Of a DNA stretch of 64,000 nucleotides, positions 36,201-46,699 are shown in pieces. A program made the translations under genes and the position numbers. Position 1 is the stretch's first letter. Each line of letters opens with the position of its first letter. A model generated the notes under the pieces. It was not told the origin of the DNA. It worked only from the letters and a program-made list of their open reading frames with translations, and made no database searches. The stretch comes from Paralvinella palmiformis (lineage: Eukaryota > Annelida > Polychaeta > Terebellida > Alvinellidae): contig JAODUP010000445.1 in assembly GCA_025642065.1 (NCBI GenBank), positions 62,001 through 126,000 on the forward strand, in the 5' to 3' direction.

Positions 36201-38871
36201 TGAGGACTGTGTTTGGGCTGTTATTTGGCTGATTGAGCCAAGGTGGTATGTAATTAAGTTTGTGATAAATAAATCTACTCATGGGTAAGTTGTGGCCGTT
36301 GGCTATTTTTTGTATGTGTGAATTACACACTGTAAAAATGTGCTGAAATCATTTCAAAAACTTATATCGGTCAGTGGCAGATTTTATACCACTTCACATA
36401 AAAATGCTCTGTCATGGATACAGGGTCCAATGTCTGACCTTGTTATATCCAATTTCATTGTATAACAGACCACAGTATAACGGAGGGGCCTGTTGTATCT
36501 ATATACAGGTCTATATAACTCATATTCAATTTAATTTTCACAACAACATATAATTTTTCTAGGTAACTAGCCAATAATACAGAAACTTTTGAAATAACAG
36601 TGCAACATTTTGTTGTCACATGGTTGCTAAACGGGCAGGCATTCTTAAAACCATATCGGTTGTGAAATGGGATGGTTCCATTTCAAAATGGCACAGTTGT
36701 CAAGATGGTGCGTAACAATTACATTATGATACACTATCATACATACTGACCTTTATCAGCTATCTTTACAAACAGACTAAATCCTTCAGCAGATTTCAGA
36801 CTCAATCTATTGGCTATATTCTGACATAAGTCCTTAGCCCTTGTGCTGGAGTCCACCTCAAAGGCCTGGTCAGTGTCATCAGGGAAATACACCTTGTGGA
36901 ATATCTGGGTACTCTTATGTTGGATGGCTTCTACTTCTACTCGGAGTTCTACAAACAGAAATATCAGTTATACAATTAGTCTGCCAAAATAAAGCTCTAA
37001 CATAGGACAAAAACTGGTAAAAATCTAGAATTAGACAGTATTTCATAATAGTATTTTCTGGTGCATTCATGTCATAAAGTTTCAGTGACAGTGTCACTTG
37101 GGTGCATCTTCTTGAATGTACTTTACTCTGTGGACTTAAGTGGTTTTAAAACTATAATATATATACAGCCTAACCTCACTTTTATGCCAACTTTGGGACC
37201 TGGCTGAAAGTTGGCATTGTGATAGCGTGGCATTATAGTGGGGGAGGCTTATCCGGTGCACAGGCTTGGGGAGAGGGGGTGGATGAATGGGTAAAGTACA
37301 TACTTGTGTACAACATGCATGTAGTGTAATGATCCTGACAGCTTGTCAATCAATTCACACATACACATTCCAGCCAATCATCAAAAGATTCGCATTATGT
37401 AACTGAAAGTATTGACCAATGAGCACTCACTATACACCACTGACTTAAACGTATTGGTGCGCCTATTTCATATATCATGACATAACTTTAACAGATTTTC
37501 AGAAACATTTCACGGTCAGTGGGTGGCAATAATAGTGGGGGTATTTATATGGCAATATATGGTATTCATATTGCATAATATTGTGTTGGCTGAATAATTG
37601 GGGGGGGGGGGGAATAATGGGGGCATTATCATGGCAGGAAATCAGGTACTTATCAAAGGTTGGTGGTAGGTGTGGTTGGCAGCTGTTCATGGGTGGGTGG
37701 GGGATGGTGTGGCTAGTGTATATGAAAACTTAACATTCACTTACAGAAACAGTGTGTTCAAAATGTTTAGTATATTACTGAAACATACAGTGTTGTATAA
37801 GGTTTAATATTACATTATATCTATCACAAAATATTCCATCCCACTTTTGCCACTGCTTATCTAAAGTGTTATTGCAAGTGGAAAAATATGTTTTGATATT
37901 TATCACATAAAGTACACTGCTGCAAGATTTTCAGTAACATTTAAAGGGGGTAACTGACACAATTGATTTTTCACATCTAATACAAACATCATGAAGACTG
38001 AACAGAACCAGACATAGGGTTAATTTGTGGACAACTCCAATTCCGGAATTGCTTACTTTAAAAAAATAATTGGAATTGATAAATTTTGTTTCCTACAAAA
38101 AAATCCACAAATTAATTTACCATTTAATTTTTTGATTCAGAAATAATTCTTCCATGACAATCCTACTTGGAGTATAAACTGCTTGGAGTAGGTACTCTAC
38201 TCTGAGTACCTACTGCAATTAGTGATTGGAGTAAGTAAAAAAAAGAATTGGAATTGATAAATATGATGTGGAATTGACCAAATGGAATTGAGTGTAATTG
38301 GAATTGAAACAATGGAATTGACCCCATGTCTGAACAGGACTGCCATACTATTATTTCCAGCTATTTAATATTTTAACCTTAGAGTTTTCTCCAAACGTGA
38401 CAAGCAATCGTGGGCAATCAGATTCTTCCTTGAGTTCAAGAACAGGGTTACCTCCTTCAGAAGGCTCATGCTTGGAGCAAAGCATCCTGTAGCCAACCAC
38501 ACCAATTCCCATCCATGTTCTTCACTGAGACGATTGCAATTATCTGTTAACTGCTTGGTGATCTGACAGTAGATTTCATCTTTCAGCAGATCCTGAAAAA
38601 ATAGGACAGACAAAGTCCATCTCATTTATTTTTAAATGAAGACTGTAACTGCATACTGGTAGGTTAATGGAGAAACTACTTCCCAAATAACTTAGATGAT
38701 CAAATCAAACCTTTAGTTGAAAAATGAAACTTCCCACAAAAACAGATAGTATTCAGATTTGCTAACTAATTGTCCCTCTCAAAATACATGAGTTAAGTAA
38801 TGCATTTGACACAGCATATTTTCAATGTGAAACTAAATGGCTAACATTATTTTGGAATGCTATAACCCCAC

Positions 38872-38936
<65 letters not shown>

Positions 38937-39612
38937 AGAGAGAGAGAGAGAGAGAGCCATTCCATTTAGCAAAGTAAATATTTAACTACTAACGTGCTCC
39001 AATGATGGTTCAAAGATTTGATCTGTTAGATCATTTCTGTTTCTCTTAGAAGGATAATCTCCCATATACTTTAGTATAGGTACACAGCAGTTAAGGAGAA
39101 ACAATCACTTTTGAGGTATCTACAAAGGAAATCCCTGAGGGTATCTACAGACTTACTTATGATCAATTATGCTACAAATACACTTCTATTACAATAACAA
39201 ACAAAGGATATCCAAGAAACACACGCAGGACAGCTGACAGAGATCATCTTTGCCGAGGAGTTTCTTTAGCAGAGACTGTTTAATGGCTTCTTTTGAGTAT
39301 CTCCATAGATCATCCTGATGTCGTGTTCTAGCTGATGGAAGTGTTAAGATCTTGGAAAGCATCCTCTTATGAGGTGCTCTATAATAGAGGACAAATGAAT
39401 ATATAAAGATATAATAGTCATCACACACACACACGCACACACACGCGCGCGCGCGCGCACGCACACACACACACATTCAAAACAATAGCATTTGCCAAGC
39501 TCATTAACCTGAAATGGTCAAACGAGTATTCTTCAAGTGTGTGTGTCCTCTCTCCAGGTTCCAGCTGATCCATGGTTTCTGTTAATACACTCATTAGCTT
39601 AGACTGGTCCAT
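30153..39612 (-). CDS. Myosin VII-type MyTH4-FERM tail protein
   Basis: Thirteen clear exons plus one tentative microexon give about 539 residues that align along the whole C-terminal tail of animal myosin VIIa. A short linker is followed by MyTH4 (about residues 28-190: [40 protein letters not shown]). Then comes FERM (about 200-505): F1 with [20 protein letters not shown] and [19 protein letters not shown]2 with [12 protein letters not shown], and F3 with [20 protein letters not shown] and [20 protein letters not shown]. In this family the tail binds cargo adaptors, and can fold back on the motor. The stop is TAA at 30155-30153. The first exon has a Met at 39612 with an in-frame TAA just upstream. 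No motor, IQ or SH3 exon is visible upstream, so it is either the 3' end of a myosin VII gene with a very long intron or a headless tail copy. Confidence 0.9.
30785..30866 (-). repeat. tRNA-derived SINE, family B, body fragment
   Basis: GGCCACTTTTGTGCACAAGG and TAGGCTAAATGGGCCGAGCG are the inverse of the 47.1-kb family B body. It lies in the last myosin intron. Confidence 0.7.
31310..31429 (-). CDS. Myosin tail exon M12
   Basis: Encodes [20 protein letters not shown] then [20 protein letters not shown], the most conserved F3 block. Acceptor TTTTAG, donor GTAAGA. Confidence 0.96.
31430..32728. other. Myosin intron M11-M12, no recognised element
   Basis: AT-rich intron. A reading across 32206-32553 on the minus strand has no family resemblance. 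Confidence 0.6.
32729..32812 (-). CDS. Myosin tail exon M11
   Basis: Encodes [20 protein letters not shown] then NLINPVTK of F3. Acceptor TTTCAG, donor GTATTA; exactly 28 codons. Confidence 0.95.
32902..33018 (-). CDS. Myosin tail exon M10
   Basis: Encodes [20 protein letters not shown] then [19 protein letters not shown], the F2-F3 junction and the start of the PTB-like F3 lobe. Acceptor TGGCAG, donor GTAATG. Confidence 0.96.
33155..33221 (-). CDS. Myosin tail exon M9
   Basis: Encodes [20 protein letters not shown] then IK. Acceptor TGACAG, donor GTATAT; 67 bp completing the split Gln of M8. Confidence 0.92.
33560..33655. repeat. SINE-like repeat, family D, partial
   Basis: AAGTAAGTAAGCATTTTGTT then GCC..GATCACTCCTC and GGAAACATTCCACAGACA are a diverged match to the 15.0-kb copy. 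It lies in the M8-M9 intron. Confidence 0.4.
33817..33941 (-). CDS. Myosin tail exon M8
   Basis: Encodes [20 protein letters not shown] then [20 protein letters not shown] in the acyl-CoA-binding-like F2 lobe. Acceptor CTACAG, donor GTAAGT. Confidence 0.95.
34055..34161 (-). CDS. Myosin tail exon M7
   Basis: Encodes [20 protein letters not shown] then [14 protein letters not shown], the start of FERM F2. Acceptor GTTGTAG, donor GTCTGC. Confidence 0.93.
34512..34598 (-). CDS. Myosin tail exon M6
   Basis: Encodes [20 protein letters not shown] then TKKAKPNKN. Donor GTAATT; the acceptor AG follows TTGAC. Phase 1 at both ends. Confidence 0.94.
34892..35628. mobile_element. Foldback element with about 285-bp inverted arms
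   Basis: The left arm (34892 to about 35176) and right arm (about 35344 to 35628) are near-perfect inverse copies, running from AATAGACCCATTGCATGATG to TTCGAAATGACAATCTG. The arms include GGGGGTCCGCTGAGCGATAA and ATCATGCCAAAAACTA. The loop of about 167 bp holds a direct repeat (AAATTACACTTTATTT twice). The outer end carries TGATGACGTCA, a perfect CRE palindrome. It lies in the M5-M6 intron. A 70-bp fragment of its end lies at 29746. Confidence 0.88.
35640..35858. mobile_element. MITE of the CAGACATGGGGTCAATTCC family, copy 3
   Basis: Core CACAAATTAATTTACCATTT and TTCTTCCATGACAATCCTAC; ends TGGAATTGATCCCATGTCTG. The left end is missing, with a junction only a few bases from the foldback element. 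Confidence 0.75.
36751..36948 (-). CDS. Myosin tail exon M5 (FERM F1)
   Basis: Encodes [20 protein letters not shown] then [20 protein letters not shown] and [14 protein letters not shown], the ubiquitin-like F1 lobe. Acceptor TTTGTAG, donor GTCAGT; 198 bp. Confidence 0.94.
37098..37120 (-). CDS. Tentative 23-bp microexon between M4 and M5
   Basis: M4 ends in phase 2 and M5 starts in phase 1, so an exon of length 3n+2 is required. This stretch, after AAAG and before GTGACA, would add TFKKMHP, giving the same residue count as myosin VIIa between the flanking exons. The acceptor context is weak. Confidence 0.3.
37580..37700. other. G-rich low-complexity tract
   Basis: A G run near 37600-37613, then GGTTGGTGGTAGGTGTGGTT and GGGTGGGTGGGGGATGG. 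The plus strand has enough G runs to allow a G-quadruplex in the intron between M5 and M4. Confidence 0.4.
38009..38332. mobile_element. MITE of the CAGACATGGGGTCAATTCC family, copy 4 (most complete)
   Basis: 324 bp from CAGACATAGGGTTAATTT to GGAATTGACCCCATGTCTG, with both inverted ends and the central TACTTGGAGTA / GTAGGTACT hairpin core. Non-coding; in the intron between M5 and M4. Confidence 0.82.
38378..38592 (-). CDS. Myosin tail exon M4
   Basis: Encodes [20 protein letters not shown] then [20 protein letters not shown] and [16 protein letters not shown], the second half of MyTH4. Acceptor TTTTCAG, donor GTTAAA, ending with two bases (AG) of a codon. Confidence 0.95.
38874..38956. repeat. 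(CA)n-(GA)n microsatellite
   Basis: A CA array then a GA array, in the myosin intron between M3 and M4. Confidence 0.95.
38994..39079 (-). CDS. Myosin tail exon M3
   Basis: Encodes [20 protein letters not shown] then IFEPSLEH, the central conserved MyTH4 block. Its start is set by the U12 acceptor; its donor is GTTAGT; phase 0 at the end. Confidence 0.92.
39080..39211 (-). other. Minor-spliceosome (U12-type) AT-AC intron
   Basis: This 132-bp intron starts ATATCCTTTG (minus strand) and ends GCTGTGTAC. Its branch region CTCCTTAACTG places the branch A 11 bases before the intron end. These are the donor, branch site and terminal AC expected of AT-AC U12 introns. Splicing here joins [16 protein letters not shown] in frame, matching the [13 protein letters not shown] of myosin VIIa. 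GT-AG choices give a stop or a gap. Confidence 0.85.
39212..39378 (-). CDS. Myosin tail exon M2
   Basis: Encodes [20 protein letters not shown] then [20 protein letters not shown] and [14 protein letters not shown]. The acceptor is TTATAG. The exon ends one base into a codon, immediately before ATATCCTTT, a U12-type donor. Confidence 0.88.
39421..39474. repeat. (CA)n-(CG)n-(CA)n microsatellite
   Basis: The alternating purine-pyrimidine run includes CGCGCGCGCGCG, a Z-DNA-prone core, 35 bases from the M1 donor. Confidence 0.9.
39509..39612 (-). CDS. Myosin tail exon M1 (first visible)
   Basis: Reads [20 protein letters not shown] then [15 protein letters not shown], the entry to MyTH4. Donor GTTAAT, ending with two bases of an Arg codon. 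Upstream, TTTATTTAG at about 39636 could be an acceptor, which would place the Met after a short 5'UTR with an in-frame TAA. An acceptor inside the first codons (ACCAG, 5 codons in) cannot be excluded. Confidence 0.7.
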
Positions 39613-40074
39613 TGTGGATTATTGAGCAAATAGGTACTAAATAAAACATGAAGTTAAAATTCACATTAATACAGTGTAATTAATCGTATTCCAATTAATA
39701 GGATGTGATAGATAATAGCATATTTCTAAATACTGGGTTTAATCATACACAATTTAAAATTGGCAGGATTTTTACCTCTTGAAAAAGTATTATACAAAAT
39801 TTATAATTATTAATTGTATATAGTAATTAGTATAACTCTTACCAACATGAGTAAATGTGACTAGAAAGTTGATAAGTAAACTATGCATAAGTGCTGAACT
39901 TGAGTCTAACAAAACAAAAATTGTTTGGTGGCAGACGTTTAGGAAAATAAAAATAACCCAAAATAAATGTGATGCTGTAGAGTATGCCATAACCTAAATT
40001 AAGTTACGGCATTTAAAACATGATTAAGCTACTTAATAATGTTTTGAATTTACTTGGATACAATTGTAGTTAAA

Positions 40075-41924
40075 GGCCGGACACCGAGCACTACAAGTCG
40101 CGATGTTTGAAAATTGGTTGGCAGAAGACGCAGCGAAACTACTTAACGATTTCAGCTTTGAGACACCGGAAGACATGCGAATAGTAAAAGAGATAATAAC
40201 GAAATTTGAAGAATATGCAATTGGTGATGTAAATGACACTATAAACTGTAAATGACACTTGTTAATTGGTCTAGCACAGCACGAAGGAGAAGATTTTGCA
40301 CTGGACGACGTAGAATCTCGTTACTCGCAAACGGAGCGAGAAGCTCTAGCTGTTCGATGGGGAGTCGAACATTTTCATCTGTATCTGTACGGCATAAAGT
40401 TTACAGTGGTCACAGACCACAAAGCATTAGTCAGCATATCCTCAAATGTTGTCGCTAAACCATCTCTTCGCATTGAACGATGGTGTTTACGTCTACAGCA
40501 ATATACATTTAACACAGTGTACCGACCCGGCGCTGATAATCCAGCTGATTACATGTCGCGTCACCCAGTCGCATCTACAAGTGAGCGTGGCAGGAAGGTG
40601 AAAGAAGAATATATCAACTACTTGTGTGAAACAGCGTGTCCCAAAGCACTGTCGCATATAGAAGTAATTCAAGCGACACAACAGGACCCCATGCTGCAAA
40701 ATGTGATCAAATGTCAACAAACTGGGCTATGGCATGAATTTAAAAACTGTGAAGAAATGTCAATATACGGAAAATTGTCCAGTGAACTTAGTGTTACAGA
40801 GAACGGAATTCTGTTACGAGGACACCGGATTGTTATTCCTGTGACGATGAGGCGTAAAGTTGTACAAATAGCTCATGAAGGTCATCAGGGATTGGTAAAA
40901 ACAAAGTCCCTGTTGAGAGCTAAGGTGTGGTTTCCCTACATGGATAAGCTCACCGAAGACATAGTGAAAAACTGTGCTACATGTGCTGTCGTCACTAAAG
41001 ATGAACGTCTACAACCGTTACAAATGTCACAGCTACCTGATAAAGCTTGGCAGTCTCTGTGTGCTGATTTTTGTGGGCCATATCCTAGCGGAGATTATTG
41101 TCTAGTAGTTCTTGACGAATATTCACGATTTCCTGTGGTGGAGCTGGTGAGATCCACATCAGCCAGAAGTGTAATCCCAGTATTTGACAAAATATTTGCA
41201 ACACACGGAATGCCAGAAACATTAAAAACTGACAACGGACCGCCATTTCAAGGATTTGAATTCCGTAAATTCATGCAATATTGTGGTATACGTCATCGTT
41301 GGATTACGCCACTGTGGCCAAGATCTAACCCGCAAGCAGAAAACTTTATGAAACCTTTGAACAAGGCAATTAAAAGTGCTACTGTGAAAGGGAAGTCGTG
41401 GAGACAGGAAATGTACAAATTCTTACGAAATTACCGCGCACCGCCACATGTGAAAACAGGTTGACCACCTGCAGAACTCTTGTTTGATTCGAACATAAAA
41501 GTGCTATTACCCGAACTATTCATTCGAGTTGAAGATAAAGAACTGCGAACTCTAGATGCAGAAACAGCAACAAAAACAGTATGCAGATGCCAGAAATTGT
41601 GTACGACCGAACATTCCTCTCCATGTTGGGGATACAGTGTTAATGAAACAAACGAAAACGGACAAATCGTGTCCAGCATATAATCCAGCACCAATGTGAA
41701 AAGGAGCATGATAACAGCAATTAGTCCTGTTCTTGGCAGCAAAACAAGAAATTCATCATATTTCAGGAAACAGCGATTATTCGCAAGACGTGCCAGAAAT
41801 AATAACAGTGAACAATGATGAACTTAATTAAGACAGTAGTCATAATTCAAATGTGACAGATGTCTCAGCAGGTCGTCCAAATAGTCGCACCAGAATGCCA
41901 ACAAGATATAAAGACTATTTCTAA

Positions 41925-42007
<83 letters not shown>

Positions 42008-42320
42008 TTATACAATATATTGTAAGAATGAAGCTGAATGGAGTGGATGTATTTATGATGTAAAATGAAGTACATTGTTCTGTAAGATTTTATCATTTGT
42101 TTTATCAGAGTTAGTTTCAAAAAAATATATATACATATAATAATGTAGCTTATCAATTGACTTGAGATAAATCATTATCTAGGTGTAAAATTCAGTGTTA
42201 TCGTCGGATATTCAAAATTTGAATTTAAGATTGTTCGAAATTTACCTATTACAAATACGTGTTTAACTTGAGTGAAACATATATGAAATGATACATTTTC
42301 AATAAAGATAGGGGGATGTA
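40075..42320 (+). pseudogene. Ty3/gypsy retrotransposon, internally deleted
   Basis: A short gag-like stretch (MFENWLAEDAAKLLNDFS; 40104-40250) is followed directly by the RNase H domain of pol. From 40259 a 401-codon frame reads FALDDVESRYSQTEREALAV, VVTDHKALVSIS, the integrase zinc finger (HEGHQGLVKTKSLL with CATC) and the integrase core (ADFCGPYPSGDY, KTDNGPPFQGFEF, PQAENFMKPL: the D, D, E residues). Protease and reverse transcriptase are missing. A TGA at 41462 and a frameshift follow. A TA array (41929-42003) and a purine tract AGGGGGATG near 42310 come before a possible 3' LTR start. Confidence 0.88.
41929..42003. repeat. (TA)n microsatellite
   Basis: About 37 TA units, within the 3' part of the Ty3/gypsy remnant. 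Confidence 0.95.
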
Positions 42321-43735
42321 ATGTTGTCAATCCATAACAGTCCACACTTAATTATATCGAGGACTTAATGTTGGTATTTAGAATTGTAACGGACCGGAAA
42401 CAGATGGTCAAGATTGTATCTGTGATTTATTAATAATATACTTGATGACAATCTACAAACATCACAATATACAGGACATGTTAAGGCTTAAAAAAATGTC
42501 AGCATTGTCTATTTACATAATAAATAACACTCAGTGTACTACAAAATAGCCAAATATTAACAAAAAACTAAACAAAGATCATACTAACACTGTATTGATA
42601 ATAAAGATGGCAGTGCACGGTATGTCTAAATAACCAGTAATAAAACATAAGCAAGACTCGCTTAAATTGCTAGCCATGAATACTGAAGAAACATAACAGA
42701 ATCCATTGTCCTGTGTATTACTTCAATCCCTACATATGTAACACTCGCATAAAGTATATTCACCAAAACGTAGCAAATAACTACAGAAACCTTAGGTAAA
42801 AAGACCACGCAACATACACACAATTATCAGTGAAACATATACACACAAGTGACAAGACTCAGAAAAAAAAGACACACCAGAAACGAAGTCCACAGCGCGG
42901 AGAAAGATATAGTAGCTGTAGTTAGTTAATAAAGAAAATGTGAAATTACTTACCCTACATAATTGTTGACACACCATATCCTGTTGGTATAAAGCAGGCG
43001 TACAAGTTAATCTACTATAGCAGGGGTTTTCCCCTGGTATGTAGAGCGAGTTTCTACACGAGCTTGCTGCAAATATGACAAAATTGCTATTTCAACGTCG
43101 CAATACTAGTATTTCATAAAAGTTTCATCGTCGGCAAGCGGCACAAAATGATGCAGCATTATTACATACATTTCTGCAACAATGCGAATTTAGCAGCGAT
43201 GTACTTTACTCTTCTGAAGTTGCTCACAACGACGTATTTGAAGCACAATTAACACTATTGTATGACGTCAATGAGATCACGTATTGACTGTCCAATCATA
43301 AAATATTTGGGGTACTCCGTAGTGTTGCCAATTGTGACACATCACGGAGTTATCACATACTATAAGATGTAACGGGATTTTTTGCCATATATAATTCAGT
43401 GATCCGCGAATTTTCGAGTTTTTCTGCCTATTCTGGATCATTTCTGTGAATCGTGTAAATCCGGTTTTCAGAGTATTCTCTTATTTTCCATTGGCATCCC
43501 TGATAATTGTGCTTTGCTTGTGACATATTAAACTCGCTTTGACCGTATTCGTCATGTTATGTTTAGGTGCACATACACAAAAGCACATGTAGTGGTCACC
43601 TTAGAACGGTGCAACAGAAGAACTGTTTATTCTCAAGATACATAGACTGATATGTGTACACTCATGGCAGTCGGCCACTACAACATATAATTGTTTATAA
43701 GTAACATACATTACACGTCACAGTTCTTTTTATTA
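42321..43735. other. Unassigned sequence, possibly part LTR
   Basis: TGTAATGTTGTC after the purine tract could begin a 3' LTR, but no matching 5' LTR is visible, so its extent is not known. The rest is non-coding AT-rich sequence with a palindrome AGGGGTTTTCCCCT near 43022. Confidence 0.4.
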
Positions 43736-43739
43736 TTGT

Positions 43740-45717
43740 TTGGTTAAATTGAATTTTATGGTGTATGTGTAGGTGTGTTTCTGGAGGATGAGGAGTGCTG
43801 CCATCGAGTCAGTGTGTATGACTATCCTCTGATGCAGAGTTTTGTAGGTTCTGCACCATCGGAGCATATCTAGGAAGGCAGTCAGTTCGTTTAAGGTTAT
43901 TGGAATGAACTCGGGAGTCTACTCGAGATGGACGTTTCTTCAGGAGAGAAAGCTGCCCAACTGATGTCACTGGTAGTGTTGGGCTGCTGGCTACCGTATG
44001 TATACCAAACTCTGGTATGTAGGTTAGGAAATGTTCTGATTCTGGAGTTCACAACAATCAATGGCACAACCGGCTCGTCCTTCTTAGAGTGGTCTTGGGA
44101 GATGATGACCTCGAATGGGGGGATTAATCAAGGAGGTTTGTGTACGACTAGAGGTGGCTGGATGAGTGGAATGTGAAAATCATTTAGGATTGCCGCTGCC
44201 TTGATATCCCAAGTGACTTTTGGAAACACTCTGGATCCCTCCGTAGCAAACCGGAGTTACTCGGATGATGATGATGTTGTTAATAGTAGTCCTTTTTATC
44301 TTTGTGGAAGCTCCCTTACAAGATTGTCTGTGCATGTGTGTAGTTGTGTCCCCGTGGTGACAGCTAGTTGAAGTATAGTGATAATAAGGGTGTGTCTCGT
44401 TGGAGTGGAATCCCTGGAGGGATACTACTACGGTTCTGTTTGAAAGGTAGTCTTTGAACCATGCTAGGATTTCACCTTCGAAACCAAGTGTTATTAATGA
44501 TTGTAAAATTGCTTGTGGTTGAGCTCGTTCAAAATCCTTGTCCAGATTGAAGAAAGTCACAGCGGTTGTCTTATTCTTCGACCATTGGCTATGACGCCAA
44601 TGAGTTGAGTTATTGCGTCAGTTGTTGAATTTCCTCATACAAATCCATAGAGACTCCGATGTGGTGGGAGGAGCCAGGTTAGTCTGTTGGCAATCATCTT
44701 CTCCATAATCTTAGTGACATTTGGGAGCAGGGACATAGTCCTGTAGGACGATCCGCCATGCTTTGGTATCAGTATGACCTTAGCTTTCTTCCATTGTGCT
44801 GGTAGACATCCCTGTTGCAAAGAGCTATTATAGAGTCCAGGTAACCTTTGAGGGCCCTTTATAAAAATATTATAAGAGAATGTGTCCTTTACATGGTGTA
44901 GTTAATCTAACAGTTTTGAGAGCGTTGTTGAGTTCGTACATGGAGAAAGGTGGGTCAGTACCGGATTCTTTTCGGATAGCTTCTGGGGGGGGGGTTAAAA
45001 GTGATATTCATGTCTGTCTCTAAGTTCCTGTTGGACTCTTAGTGGTAGGCTGTTGGATTCTAAAGTTTTGCTAGAGATTCAGCTTCTTCTTTTGGGTTTC
45101 TGATTGTCAGTAGTTTCGTGGAACCTTTCAGTTTACGTATTTCAGACCATAATTGGCTAGAATTCACGAAAGAGAGTTTCTCACTCCATTCGTCACAAGA
45201 CTTGATTTGAAGTTTCTGTAGTTCACACTTGACATCTTCTGGATTGTAGTAAGTGTTTGTTTTTGATTCGTTAGTTTTGAGCCGCTTTGGTGGCTATACT
45301 TAGTTGTCGGGTGTATAACTAACCTTCTGGTGGTAAGAAGTTATAGTGGTTTTCAGTGTGTTTTGGTACTAAAATCTCAGCCACCAACTGTACTGCTTCT
45401 ATAGAATGTCAATGTGGATGTCTGTATCTGGGTTGAAGGAGCTGTCAGGTGTTAATACTTGCAGTTTTGTTGAATATTTTCCATAGTCAGCTCTTTGGGT
45501 GTTCCACTTCAGGATGGATACCAGATCGTCAACTTGTGATCAATGTGAATTCCGTATAAGGTCTACGGAGGAGATGGCTAAATCGATGGTGGGGCCATGT
45601 TATGTTGTTGGGACTTCGGGCTCGTTGATGATGACAGAGTCGATGTCCGTCAGCTGGTCCATGAGAGCTTTATCAGCATATGTTATCTTGTGTCCCCAGG
45701 CAATGTTGTGACCATTA
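43740..45717 (-). pseudogene. LINE remnant: endonuclease C-part, RT, RNase H
   Basis: On the minus strand, in order: endonuclease end (GHNIAWGHKITYADKALMDQ, TIDLAISSVD), RT fingers (GCLPAQWKKAKVILIPKHGG then SSYRTMSLLPNVTKIMEKMI), motif A region TFFNLDKDFERAQPQAIL with LAWFKDYLSNRTVVVSLQG, and RNase H (ELTAFLDMLRWCRTYKTL then IVIHTDSMAAL). EN-RT-RNH order suggests the I superfamily. It has many stops and frameshifts, lacks the YADD block, and has Asn for the motif A Asp. Confidence 0.82.
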
Positions 45718-46699
45718 TTAAGAGGACTGTTCACCCTCAGATAATATTACTTAAATATGTAATGCTTATACGTGGTTCTAAGAAATGTTTATTTTCAGGG
45801 ACATTTCCAGGACAGAGTAACTATTTTCCAGGACAAAGTATACAAGATTTAAAGGTAATAAATCAAGATACGTGGAAAAAAGCATATCATATTTATTCAA
45901 TGTATGATCAATTAATGACACATTTATAGTACAGCCTCCTCCTCAACCCTTCTAGCTGGCCGATCCACCCACTTTTGTTTAAATTTTAACATGGGATATT
46001 TAGACTTTAGTGGTCTCATTTTAAAGCTTTTAATGTATTGGATATTATTTTTATTATTGACAATATATATGGTATATCAATATATTATTCATTTTGTTAA
46101 TGCAAGGCTACTAAAATAATTATTTGGTTCATTTAAGTGGTTTCAAAAGCTAATCCTCATCCCTAATTGTACCTGGCGCAAGCTTTAAAATGATGTTGGG
46201 AACATCATTATAATTTATTTTACTGCAGTTATAAAGCTTTAAAAGTAGGACCAGTAAAATCATGACATCTTAAACATCGATCAGCCAATACATTTTCTGT
46301 GTATCAGTAAAAACATCATATAATGAAAAACATAACATATTAAAAAGAAATGTTACTCAACTTTTTAGATCTATCTTTGAAGAGAAATAATAAAGGGATA
46401 TACAATGTAACTATAAAAACAAATAAATGCAAACATGCAAATAATTTAGCATATATACTTTATAATAATGTTCTAACATATACTTATCAGGATAATACTG
46501 ACTACAATAAATCATTGCGCAAATTACTGTTTAATTAGATACAATAGATACTTTCCATGTTTAAAAAAATAATACTGCGTCTTCTTGTAAACACAACAAA
46601 ACTTGTCTGTTGACTTAATAATATCATATATTTGGATGTCACATGCTCTAAGTTTGACAAACATAATAAACTTCAATCGTACACATAATATTTTAACAA

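Noticed and set aside
42792..42977. Possible upstream exon of the myosin gene (donor-like GTAAGT on the minus strand near 42955)
   Set aside because: The donor is good, but the coding MVCQQLCR has no similarity to myosin VII and nothing links it to exon M1.
44635..44820. Possible host gene exon on the minus strand
   Set aside because: It matches reverse transcriptase fingers (WKKAKVILIPKHGG) and belongs to the LINE remnant.
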